In this document: piece by piece, positions 51,800 through 60,041 of the stretch
Position numbering within the stretch: the first letter of the stretch is position 1
Layout of the letters: each line of letters opens with the position of its first letter
Source of the DNA: an uncultured Flavobacteriales bacterium
GTDB taxonomy: Bacteria > Bacteroidota > Bacteroidia > Flavobacteriales_E > Vicingaceae
DNA length: 64,000 nucleotides
NCBI GenBank assembly: GCA_905479915.1
Contig: CAJQOH010000015.1
Span: forward strand, 124,001 to 188,000
Direction: 5' to 3'
Notes under the pieces: generated by a model
The model's database searches: none
Told to the model about the DNA's origin: nothing
The model's input: only the letters and a program-made list of their open reading frames with translations
Program-made: the position numbers and the translations under genes

Positions 51800-53566
51800 G
51801 TGGCTAGAAAAAAAAGAGAAAAGATTTCTAAGGAATCTATGAAAAAAGCAATGCGGGTTTTCAGGTTTGTAAAACCTTTTAAGATTACGTTCACTTTCGG
51901 AATGTTAGTTTTAATTATTTCGAGTGTTGTTATGATGGCTTTCCCAAAAGTTTTGGGAGATTTAATCGATTCTGCGAATTCTGCTGATGGAACAACTGTT
52001 AATGAAACAACGATTATCTTAATTAGCATTTTCTTGATCATTGCAATTATGTCTTTCTTTAGAATATATCTCTTTGGAATTGTTACTCAAAAATCTTTAG
52101 CATTATTAAGAACCGAAACTTACAAACACTTAATCTCTTCACCTATGAGTTTTTTCTCTAGCAAAAGGGTTGGAGAATTAAGCAGTAGAATTACAACAGA
52201 TATTGCTTTATTAGAAGAAACATTTTCAACTACTATTGCAGAGATTATTCGTCAGGTCATCACGATCCCTGTAGCATTATTCTTCCTGTTATTTATATCT
52301 CCGAGATTAACCGTTTTTATGATTTCGGTAATTCCTGTTGTTGCTTTAATTGGGATTTTCTTTGGCAAATACATTAAAAAGTTATCTAAGGATGCTCAAG
52401 ATGATATAGCAGAAGCCAATGGAGTTGTTGATGAGACTTTACACGGAATAGCAAGTGTAAAAGCTTATGCCAATGAGTTTTTTGAGATAGCTAGATACAG
52501 AAAAAGTATTGACAGTTCTGTAAACACTTCCATTAAAAATGCCAAATGGAGAGGTGCATTTATTGGTACAATTATGTTTGCTGCCGGAGCAGCTATTGTT
52601 TCCATTATTTGGTATGGATTGCATATGGTTCAAGTAGGAGAAATTACTATTGGTGGATTATTACAATTTGCTATTTATTCTGCATTATTAGGGGTTTCTT
52701 TAGGCGGCTCTGCAGAGTTATTTGCTAAACTTCAAAAATCAATTGGTGCAACAGAACACTTAATGGATATTTTAGAAGAAAATACTGAAGAGATTTCTTT
52801 AAAAGAAGCCAACAGAATCTCAATCAAAGGAAACATTGCTTTCAATAATATTAAATTCTCCTACCCTTCTCGTAGAGATATAGAAGTGATTAAAGATGTA
52901 TCGTTTAATGTAGAGTCTGGAAAACAAATAGCGTTTGTTGGTCCTTCTGGAGCAGGAAAGAGTACTATAGCAGGTTTATTGTATCGTTTCTACAAACCAG
53001 AAAAAGGCTCAATAACAATTGATGGTAAGGATATTGCTGAATATCACCTTTCTGAAATAAGAAATGAAATGGCAATGGTTCCTCAAGAGGTTATGTTATT
53101 TGGAGGGAGCATTAAAGAAAATATTGAGTACGGAAAACCTGGAGCTACTGAAGAAGAAATTTTTGAAGCTGCTAAACAAGCCAACGCATTAGAATTTATA
53201 GAAAGCTTCCCAGAAAAATTCAACACTTTAGTTGGTGATAGAGGAATTCAATTGTCTGGAGGACAAAAACAACGTATTGCCATTGCAAGAGCAATTTTAA
53301 AAAACCCTTCAATATTAGTTTTGGATGAAGCAACATCTGCTTTAGATTCTGAAAGCGAAAGATTGGTGCAAGATGCATTAGATAGACTAATGAAAGGAAG
53401 AACTTCTTTGGTAATTGCTCATCGATTATCTACCATTAAAAATGCAGATAATATTATTGTTTTAGATAACGGAAGAATCAAAGAAACAGGAACACATGCT
53501 GAATTGATTCAATTGGAAAATGGAATTTACAAAAACCTCAGCACCTTACAATTAACTGCTGTATAA
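51800..53566 (+). CDS. ABC exporter, ATPase fused to permease (MsbA-like)
   Basis: 588 residues from a GTG that follows the previous stop by 2 nt. Six membrane helices are in the first ~330 residues, with the coupling-helix region LLRTETYKHLISSPMSFF. The ATPase domain has Walker A GPSGAGKST near 388, Q-loop MVPQE, signature LSGGQ near 492, Walker B ILVLDEATS and the His switch IAHRLST. It works as a homodimer in the inner membrane; MsbA relatives flip lipid A, other lipids or peptides. Substrate not determinable, but the upstream oxygenase is a likely partner. Confidence 0.92.
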   Translation: MARKKREKISKESMKKAMRVFRFVKPFKITFTFGMLVLIISSVVMMAFPKVLGDLIDSANSADGTTVNETTIILISIFLIIAIMSFFRIYLFGIVTQKSLALLRTETYKHLISSPMSFFSSKRVGELSSRITTDIALLEETFSTTIAEIIRQVITIPVALFFLLFISPRLTVFMISVIPVVALIGIFFGKYIKKLSKDAQDDIAEANGVVDETLHGIASVKAYANEFFEIARYRKSIDSSVNTSIKNAKWRGAFIGTIMFAAGAAIVSIIWYGLHMVQVGEITIGGLLQFAIYSALLGVSLGGSAELFAKLQKSIGATEHLMDILEENTEEISLKEANRISIKGNIAFNNIKFSYPSRRDIEVIKDVSFNVESGKQIAFVGPSGAGKSTIAGLLYRFYKPEKGSITIDGKDIAEYHLSEIRNEMAMVPQEVMLFGGSIKENIEYGKPGATEEEIFEAAKQANALEFIESFPEKFNTLVGDRGIQLSGGQKQRIAIARAILKNPSILVLDEATSALDSESERLVQDALDRLMKGRTSLVIAHRLSTIKNADNIIVLDNGRIKETGTHAELIQLENGIYKNLSTLQLTAV

Positions 53567-53583
53567 ACCCTGTACTACTCTAA

Positions 53584-54042
53584 CTAAGAAATTAGTTTTT
53601 GACGCAGCATAAACTCTAATTGTTTATTTGACTGGATAAGCTGTTCAGTTAGAATTTTATTTTCTTGTCTTAAACTGAAAACCTCATGCGCTTGATTAAG
53701 AACCATCTTCATGAAATTATTATCCCAAGGTTTAGAAATGTATTTATAAATACTTCCCTTATTCACAGCTGCAATTACAGCATCAATATCAGAATAACCT
53801 GTTACTAATATGCGAATTGGTTCTGGATGTGTTTTTATTACTGACTCCAAAAATTCTACTCCTGTCATTTCTGGCATTCGTTGATCCGTTAAAATAATTT
53901 CTATCGGATTATTAAGTAAAACCTCTTTTCCTTCAGATGGAGATTCTGCGATAAAAATATTGAACTCCCTTCTGTAAGAAGCTTTAAAAGCCATTAAATT
54001 AGACTTTTCATCATCAACATATAGTATATTTACTTTTTCCAT
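53584..54042 (-). CDS. Stand-alone response regulator receiver protein
   Basis: 152 residues from the ATG at 54042 (the frame is open 15 codons further but that part is not receiver-like). Phosphoacceptor Asp53 (LTDQRMPEMTG), acidic pair Asp10-Asp11 and Lys near residue 103 (YKYISKPW) are all present. No output domain; a ~35-residue helical tail (RQENKILTEQLIQSN) may dimerise as a coiled coil. Its receiver is closely related to that of the receiver-PAS-kinase at 57975 (AFKASYRR versus AFKASFRR; IRILVTGYSDI versus IRILLTAYSDI). Divergent from the signalling operon across a 301-nt spacer. Confidence 0.88.
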   Translation of the reverse strand: MEKVNILYVDDEKSNLMAFKASYRREFNIFIAESPSEGKEVLLNNPIEIILTDQRMPEMTGVEFLESVIKTHPEPIRILVTGYSDIDAVIAAVNKGSIYKYISKPWDNNFMKMVLNQAHEVFSLRQENKILTEQLIQSNKQLEFMLRQKLIS

Positions 54043-54075
54043 TATTCCCAATAAATCATTTAAATTACATCCAAT

Positions 54076-54083
54076 CAAATATA
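54076..54083 (-). promoter_or_regulatory. -7 box for the receiver gene (TATATTTG)
   Basis: Exact TAnnTTTG on the minus strand, 33 nt before the receiver ATG; no good -33 TTG. Confidence 0.4.
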
Positions 54084-54234
54084 TCATTATTTTGCATACA
54101 GATGTACTTGATAAAAATAAAGAAAAGGATTATCTCTTCTTCATAACGAATAATAAATACGTGTAAGCACCTACTAATAAACATGTATTATTACTTATTT
54201 GTTTCGCTCATTTTTTTTGTAATATTACATGCAA

Positions 54235-54242
54235 TAATTTTG
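54235..54242 (+). promoter_or_regulatory. -7 box for the signalling operon (TAATTTTG)
   Basis: Exact TAnnTTTG with TTTG ending at 54219, spacing 15 nt (a little short). It would give a leader of about 95 nt before the TTG start of the first gene. Confidence 0.4.
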
Positions 54243-54343
54243 TGAAATTTAATATGTAAAAGGTGTTTAGGTTTGAATCTTTGTATTAGTAGTTATTCTA
54301 ATATTAAATCTTTGAAAAAAATCACTAAATAAAGTTATAAAAG

Positions 54344-55078
54344 TTGGATAATTCTCAAGAAATAAGAATTCGAATCTATAAAGCTACTAACAACTTAGAT
54401 GCTTGTAAAAGGTTTGCCCAAGGTCATGCAGATGTATTAAAAAGTTACAACATTAAAAAAGTAACTTCATCTAATACAACTTGGTTTGATGATTCTGATG
54501 TCTATATCATTATGGTAGAAAACCCCTCAGGAGATGAAATTTACGGGGGAGCTAGGTTTCATTTAAAAAACAACAATTTTTTATTGCCTATTGAAGAAGC
54601 TCTTGGTGAATTGGATCCTAAAATATTCACATTAGTCAGTAAACATGAGAATTATAAAACTGGTGAAATGTGTGGAATGTGGAACATGAGAGAAATGTCT
54701 GGAACAGGCTTAAGTGTTTTATTAATGCGAGTAGGAGTAGCAAAAGCTGCTATTTTTTTAGCAGACAACCTTAAATTAGATTCTATTTTCACATTATGTG
54801 CTCCATGGACAGTTCAAATGGTTAAAAACGTAGGATTTAAAGCAGAAAAATCATTAGGAAATAATGGCGGCTTCATCTATCCAACTCCAGATCTTATTGC
54901 TTCAGTTTACGTAGCAAATGATATTAAAAATTTAACAACTGCTCAACCCATTGAAAGAGAAAACATTTTCGATCTTCGAAAGAACCCTGTTCAAAAGAAA
55001 ACAGAAAATGGACCTAAAGGATTAATTGAAGTAGAGTACAACTTAATGATGCCACACGAAGATAGTATCGAAATATAA
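54344..55078 (+). CDS. GNAT-fold enzyme, autoinducer-synthase-like
   Basis: 244 residues from a TTG start. The order of elements resembles GNAT acyltransferases and in particular the LuxI/N-acyl-amino-acid synthase branch: strand-turn IYGGARFHL near residue 68 (compare GxxR in LuxI), GMWNMREMSGTGLSVLLMRV near 109 as a possible W-x-x-R/E, then a helix LADNLKLDSIFTLCAP, and TVQMVKNVGFKAEKSLG near 158, matching the V-x-x-x-x-x-G-F helix at the end of the fold. The C-terminal ~75 residues are less ordered. No signal peptide. It opens the operon with a methyltransferase and three two-component proteins. GNAT fold is likely; signal synthesis is inference. Confidence 0.65.
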   Translation: MDNSQEIRIRIYKATNNLDACKRFAQGHADVLKSYNIKKVTSSNTTWFDDSDVYIIMVENPSGDEIYGGARFHLKNNNFLLPIEEALGELDPKIFTLVSKHENYKTGEMCGMWNMREMSGTGLSVLLMRVGVAKAAIFLADNLKLDSIFTLCAPWTVQMVKNVGFKAEKSLGNNGGFIYPTPDLIASVYVANDIKNLTTAQPIERENIFDLRKNPVQKKTENGPKGLIEVEYNLMMPHEDSIEI

Positions 55079-55095
55079 AAAAGAACAGAATACAA

Positions 55096-55851
55096 ATGGA
55101 AAAACATTACGACTCGGATTACCTAAAAAATTCTGGAAGAGTATTAAAAACTATAAAAGAATATTCTTATAGTTTTATTAAAAAAGATATAGAAGGTAAT
55201 ATAATAGACCTCGGGTGTGGCAATGGAATAGATGTACACACAATGGCTAAATCATATTCTAACACAAAGATCATAGGAATAGATCATGATACCACTTTAA
55301 TTGACATAGCTAAAAAAAATACAACAGCATCTAATGTTAGTTTTATTCATTCTGAAGCACACGATATTCCTTTTGATAGTAATTCTATTAATGGCTTAAG
55401 GGCGGAAAGAATAATCCAACACCTTTCAAACCCTGAAGATGTACTTAAAGAAGTTTACCGTGTTTTAAAAGAAAACAGTCCGTTTGTAATTGTAGAAACT
55501 GATTGGCATGGCATTACATTTTATACCGAACACATTAATATTGAAAATAAGATTAAAAAATACTTAGTTGAGGATAAAATAAAAAATGGATTAGCTTCTA
55601 GAAATACCCTAAACTACCTAAACAATCAAAAATTCAAAAACATAAATGTAAAAGTATTTCCCATCACACTTTATTCTTTAAATGAGGCCAATGGACTATT
55701 TAAAATAGAGGAATTAATAAATGAAATGGAGAACAAAAGCCTTTTAACTAAGGATGAAACAAATAAGTTCAGTAATAGTCTACACGAATTGGACAAATCA
55801 AATTGTTTTTATTGCTCAATTGATTTAATTGTTTTTGCCTCTACAAAATAA
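55096..55851 (+). CDS. Class I SAM-dependent methyltransferase
   Basis: 251 residues. Motif I IIDLGCGNGIDVH near residue 36, acidic end of beta-2 IIGIDHDT near 62, motif II SEAHDIPFDSNSINGLRAERIIQHL near 85 (read as two pieces), and post-motif III LKENSPFVIVETDW. This is the Methyltransf_11/UbiE-like layout, with small-molecule substrates. It is 17 nt downstream of the GNAT-like gene and overlaps nothing; the kinase gene starts 7 nt after its stop. A role in modifying the GNAT product is possible but unproven. Confidence 0.82.
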   Translation: MEKHYDSDYLKNSGRVLKTIKEYSYSFIKKDIEGNIIDLGCGNGIDVHTMAKSYSNTKIIGIDHDTTLIDIAKKNTTASNVSFIHSEAHDIPFDSNSINGLRAERIIQHLSNPEDVLKEVYRVLKENSPFVIVETDWHGITFYTEHINIENKIKKYLVEDKIKNGLASRNTLNYLNNQKFKNINVKVFPITLYSLNEANGLFKIEELINEMENKSLLTKDETNKFSNSLHELDKSNCFYCSIDLIVFASTK

Positions 55852-55858
55852 ACAAACA

Positions 55859-57982
55859 ATGAAATACTTATTCACTCTTATTTTAATCCTAACAGTTGCT
55901 TCAATCTCCAAAGCAACAACTTCTCAAGAAAACATATTGTTAGTTCTTGATAATAATCTTGAGGAAAAAACAATAGGTAAACACATTTTAATCTACCAAG
56001 ATAGTGACAATCTAAGTTTCGATGAAATTATCGAAAAAGATAGTTTCAATACAAACCAAGCACTAATACCCAACCTTGGCCTAACAACTGATGCTGTTTG
56101 GTTAAAAATTAATGTTCAAAACAAAAGTTCCATCACTTCTTTTCTACTGGATATAGAATACCCTATGTTGGATGAAGTTGAATTTTTCTATCCAGACTCT
56201 AACAATGAATATGTAAGCATTTATCTAACAGAAACATTTCTTGAAAAAAGAGATTTTAATACGCCTGCTTATGTTTTTAATTTAAGTCTACTAAAAAATG
56301 AAACTAAAACCTATTATTTAAAAATAAAGAATACCGAACAAATTTTACTTCCTATCTCTATTAAAACCAATCAATCATTTTGGAGTAGTGTCAGCACAAA
56401 AAACATCATTAATGGAATATACATCGGTATTATACTCATTATGTTTTTTTACAATCTATTTGTTTTTTTCTCTGTAAGAGACAAAAGTTATTTATACTAT
56501 GTTCTTTATGTTATTTCTACCGGTCTCACCCATATGGGTATACAGGGGTACAGTCTGAGTTATTTTTTCCCTACTATAAATATAGATGGGAGCATACTCA
56601 CTATTTATGCCTCAATTGCTGGAATATCTGTTGTACTATTTACAAAATCTTTTTTAGAAACAAAATTTAATGCAAAAAAATTAAATTACGGTTTAAGTCT
56701 ACTAACAATATTGTTTTCAGCTAGCTTAACTCTTATTATTTTAGGCAAGAATCATATTGGATTTAGTTTAATGCAAATGGCTACTACATTATTTTCATTT
56801 TACATTTTAATCGTCTCTTATTATTTTTTATTTAAAGGCTATAAGCAAGCAAGTTTTATTGCTTTATCTATGTCAATATTGTTAATAGGTGCTATTATCT
56901 TTTTATTAAAAGATTTTGGAATTCTACCTTACAACAATGTAACTAACTATTCCATGCAAACTGCATCTGCATTAGAAATGGTCCTTCTATCTTTTGCGCT
57001 AGCAAATAGAATAAACATCTTTAGATCAGAAAAAGAAACTGCTCAAGAAGAAGTAGTATTAGCACTAAAAGAAAATGAAAAAATAATACGAGAACAAAAT
57101 GTTATACTAGAAGAAAAAGTTGAAGAAAGAACTTTAGAATTAAATAAAACCTTAGGCGATTTAAAACAAACCCAATCCAAATTAGTAGATGCCGAAAAAA
57201 TGTCATCGCTCGGTCAACTTACTGCTGGGATTGCTCATGAAATTAACAATCCAATCAACTTTGTTTCTTCCAATATTACACCACTTCGTCAAGACATTGA
57301 TGATCTTAATTCCATCATGAATAAATATGAAGAGATAACAGATGCTGAAAATGTTAAAGAAAAACTTAATGAAATCAATCAACTCAAAGAAGAATTAGAT
57401 TATGATTATTTAAAAACTGAATTAACTTCCATTGTAGATGGTATTGAAGATGGAGCCAAACGTACTACCGAAATAGTTAGTGGTTTAAGAAATTTCTCTA
57501 GACTTGATGAAGGAGAATTAAAAGAGGCAAATATAAATGAAGGTGTTGAATCGACTTTAATTCTAATTAAAAACAAACTCAATGGTATAAAAGTTAAAAA
57601 AGAATTAGGAGAAATACCTACTACCGAATGCTATCCTGGAAAGCTCAATCAATTACTAATGAATTTAATTGATAACTCTATTGATGCAATTCACTCTAAA
57701 GAAACTGACAACAAAGAAGGTATCATTAATATTTCTACCACAGCTAACAATGAGTATCTTTTTATTACCATAAAAGATAACGGTATAGGTTTTAATAATG
57801 AAATTAAAGAGAAATTATTTGAACCTTTTTTTACTACCAAAAAAGTAGGAAAAGGAACTGGTTTAGGTCTTTCTATTGTATACAGTATAATAGAAGCACA
57901 CAATGGAGGCATTGAAGTAACATCAAATGAAAAAGCTGGAACAGAGATAACGGTTAAAATTCCGATAATAAAGCATGGATAA
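55859..57982 (+). CDS. 7TMR-DISM sensor histidine kinase
   Basis: 707 residues from the ATG at 55859 (the frame is open 10 codons upstream, inside the methyltransferase). A signal peptide (about 1-19) precedes an extracytoplasmic beta domain of the 7TMR-DISMED2 type (to ~175, ending NTEQILLPISI), then seven membrane helices (about 180-385). A coiled coil (LEEKVEERTLELNKTLGDLK) leads to the dimerisation domain with phospho-His460 (GIAHEINNPINFV) and an ATPase domain with N-box LMNLIDNSIDAI, G1 DNGIGF and G2 GKGTGLGLS. 7TMR-DISM sensors bind carbohydrates or other small molecules outside. Its end overlaps the next gene by 8 nt. Confidence 0.9.
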   Translation: MKYLFTLILILTVASISKATTSQENILLVLDNNLEEKTIGKHILIYQDSDNLSFDEIIEKDSFNTNQALIPNLGLTTDAVWLKINVQNKSSITSFLLDIEYPMLDEVEFFYPDSNNEYVSIYLTETFLEKRDFNTPAYVFNLSLLKNETKTYYLKIKNTEQILLPISIKTNQSFWSSVSTKNIINGIYIGIILIMFFYNLFVFFSVRDKSYLYYVLYVISTGLTHMGIQGYSLSYFFPTINIDGSILTIYASIAGISVVLFTKSFLETKFNAKKLNYGLSLLTILFSASLTLIILGKNHIGFSLMQMATTLFSFYILIVSYYFLFKGYKQASFIALSMSILLIGAIIFLLKDFGILPYNNVTNYSMQTASALEMVLLSFALANRINIFRSEKETAQEEVVLALKENEKIIREQNVILEEKVEERTLELNKTLGDLKQTQSKLVDAEKMSSLGQLTAGIAHEINNPINFVSSNITPLRQDIDDLNSIMNKYEEITDAENVKEKLNEINQLKEELDYDYLKTELTSIVDGIEDGAKRTTEIVSGLRNFSRLDEGELKEANINEGVESTLILIKNKLNGIKVKKELGEIPTTECYPGKLNQLLMNLIDNSIDAIHSKETDNKEGIINISTTANNEYLFITIKDNGIGFNNEIKEKLFEPFFTTKKVGKGTGLGLSIVYSIIEAHNGGIEVTSNEKAGTEITVKIPIIKHG

Positions 57983-59360
57983 AGTAAAAGTACTATACAT
58001 AGATGATGAAGTTTCTAATTTAAATGCATTTAAAGCATCTTTTAGAAGACAGTTTGCTATTTATCTAGCAAGGTCTGCTGACGAAGGCATGGAAATATTA
58101 AAAAACATCCCTATAGAAGTTGTAATAGCTGATCAAATCATGCCTAATAAAACTGGAGTAGACTTTTTTGAATCAATATTGGATTTATACCCTAACCCTA
58201 TTCGAATTCTTTTAACTGCCTATAGTGACATTAATGCTGTTATTGATTCGATAAACAGAGGTCATGTTTATCGTTACATTACAAAACCATGGAATGATTA
58301 TGAATTAAAACTAACTATAGAGAATGCTTATCATTTATACCACCTTAAAGAACAAAACAACAAACTAGATCTTAAATATAGGACAATCTTTTCCAAGTCT
58401 ACTGACCCTATTGTAATTTTTGATGATAAAGGAAGAATTATTGATTACAATAAAGCAACGCTGTTATTACTAAATGATAAAGAGGAAGATTTAAATTTTT
58501 CTTCATTAAACTCATTAATACAAGATAAAAAAGAAACCAAACATATTATTAATATAATAAAGGAAAAGGGAGTACTTAAAGATTATGAATGTGAAATTAC
58601 AGTAAAAGATAATGATAAAAGAATATGTTTAATTTCAGGTAATGCTGTCACCAATAGCTATGGTAGAATAGTTAGTTATCAAGCTATCATTAAAGATATA
58701 ACTGAACGAACTCAAATGAATCAGTTATTACTCAAAAAAATCATTGAAACACAAGAAGACGAAAGAAAACGAATAGCAAGAGATTTACATGATGGTATTG
58801 GACAATCTCTAGTTGCAGTAAAATTGCATATAGAAGGACTCAAAAACAACTATAATAAAAATAATGACATTAAAAAAGAATTAAATATTATACCCCAATT
58901 AATACATCACTCTATAGGAGAGTTAAGAAGAGTTTGTTTTGATACACTTCCACTTTTTTTACAAGAGTATGGTTTAATTAAAGCGATACAAGAATTAAAA
59001 TCTACCTTTTCGAATTTAGATTTTAAAATCATATTTAAATATGATAAAGAGCTCCCTGAATTAACAAATCCCTTAGAAATTTCTATTTTTAGAATTATTC
59101 AAGAATTCATGAATAACAGTATAAAACATAGCGAAGCTACTGAAGTTAACATAAATATAAAAAACAAAAAAAATAACATTATATTGAACCTAAAAGATAA
59201 TGGGATAGGTTTTAACATTGATGATATAAAAGAGAATAGAGGTCAAGGGTTAAAAAACATTAAAACTCGAGTTGACTCTTTTAAGGGTAAACTAGAAATA
59301 AATAGCATAACTGATAAAGGAACCGAATTTAAAATAGCATTTCCAACATTGTACATTTAA
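57975..59360 (+). CDS. Hybrid receiver-PAS-histidine kinase (HisKA_3)
   Basis: 461 residues. An N-terminal receiver (1-125) has Asp53 (IADQIMPNKTG), Asp10-Asp11 and Lys in YRYITKPW. A PAS domain (about 130-250, FSKSTDPIVIFDDKGRIIDYN) follows, then a NarX/DegS-type HisKA_3 domain with phospho-His272 in ERKRIARDLHDGIGQSLVA and an ATPase domain (NNSIKHSEA; DNGIGF; GQGLKNIKTR). The receiver in front of a kinase suggests that the 7TM kinase phosphorylates it and so controls kinase activity towards the LuxR regulator. Overlap with the upstream gene implies translational coupling. Confidence 0.92.
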   Translation: MDKVKVLYIDDEVSNLNAFKASFRRQFAIYLARSADEGMEILKNIPIEVVIADQIMPNKTGVDFFESILDLYPNPIRILLTAYSDINAVIDSINRGHVYRYITKPWNDYELKLTIENAYHLYHLKEQNNKLDLKYRTIFSKSTDPIVIFDDKGRIIDYNKATLLLLNDKEEDLNFSSLNSLIQDKKETKHIINIIKEKGVLKDYECEITVKDNDKRICLISGNAVTNSYGRIVSYQAIIKDITERTQMNQLLLKKIIETQEDERKRIARDLHDGIGQSLVAVKLHIEGLKNNYNKNNDIKKELNIIPQLIHHSIGELRRVCFDTLPLFLQEYGLIKAIQELKSTFSNLDFKIIFKYDKELPELTNPLEISIFRIIQEFMNNSIKHSEATEVNINIKNKKNNIILNLKDNGIGFNIDDIKENRGQGLKNIKTRVDSFKGKLEINSITDKGTEFKIAFPTLYI

Positions 59361-59372
59361 AATATTAAGAAG

Positions 59373-60014
59373 ATGAAAAACACAAACGTATTATTGATTG
59401 ATGATCATGAATTAATAAGATCTGGATTAACAACAATTATTAATTCTGACGATAGTGATATAAAAGTCATTAATGACTGCAGCAATGGAGAAGAGGCAAT
59501 TGAATATCTAAAGAAAAAAGCTAAAAGAATTGATGTAATTTTAATGGACATCTCTATGCCAAAAATGAATGGAGTAAAAACAACTGAAAATATTTTAGCC
59601 TTATACCCTGACAAAAAAATTATAGCTCTTACGATGCATTCCGAAGAAGCATATATCATGAAAATGATTGAAGCAGGAGCATCGGGATACCTTTTAAAAG
59701 ATAGTAGTCCTGAAGTATTGATAGAAGCTATAAAAACGGTGTGTCAAGACAAAAAGTATTATAGCAATGATGTTTCTGATAAGCTAGTTAGTTTACTTTT
59801 AAATGATGATAAAAAAGATGAAACAGAACTAACTAGTAGAGAATTACAAATACTTGATTTGATTTCTAAAGGATATAAAAACAAAGAAATGGGAATTGAA
59901 CTTGGTATTAGCAACAGAACCATTGAAAGCCACAGAAGTAATATCATCAGTAAACTAGGGGTTAAGAATACAGCAGAACTAATAAGTTATGCCCACAGTA
60001 ATGACCTAATATAA
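59373..60014 (+). CDS. NarL/LuxR-type response regulator
   Basis: 213 residues. Receiver: Asp10-Asp11, phospho-Asp59 in ILMDISMPKMNG, conserved Lys in GYLLKDSS near 110. Output: C-terminal LuxR/GerE helix-turn-helix (LTSRELQILDLISKGYKNKE, then IGNRTIESH-like SNRTIESHRSNIISKLGVKN). It is the expected partner of a HisKA_3 kinase, which is encoded directly upstream (12 nt). It binds DNA as a dimer when phosphorylated; targets unknown, possibly its own operon. Confidence 0.94.
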   Translation: MKNTNVLLIDDHELIRSGLTTIINSDDSDIKVINDCSNGEEAIEYLKKKAKRIDVILMDISMPKMNGVKTTENILALYPDKKIIALTMHSEEAYIMKMIEAGASGYLLKDSSPEVLIEAIKTVCQDKKYYSNDVSDKLVSLLLNDDKKDETELTSRELQILDLISKGYKNKEMGIELGISNRTIESHRSNIISKLGVKNTAELISYAHSNDLI

Positions 60015-60041
60015 CTTAATTTTACGTAAAAATAAATGCGA

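Larger units (their letters stand above)
54043..54343. other. 301-nt divergent promoter region of the signalling block
   Basis: AT-rich and without a convincing ORF. It has a minus-strand TATATTTG (54076-54083) towards the receiver gene and a plus-strand TAATTTTG (54235-54242) towards the operon. Short dyads such as AATAATAAATACG are present but none is a clear operator. Confidence 0.55.
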
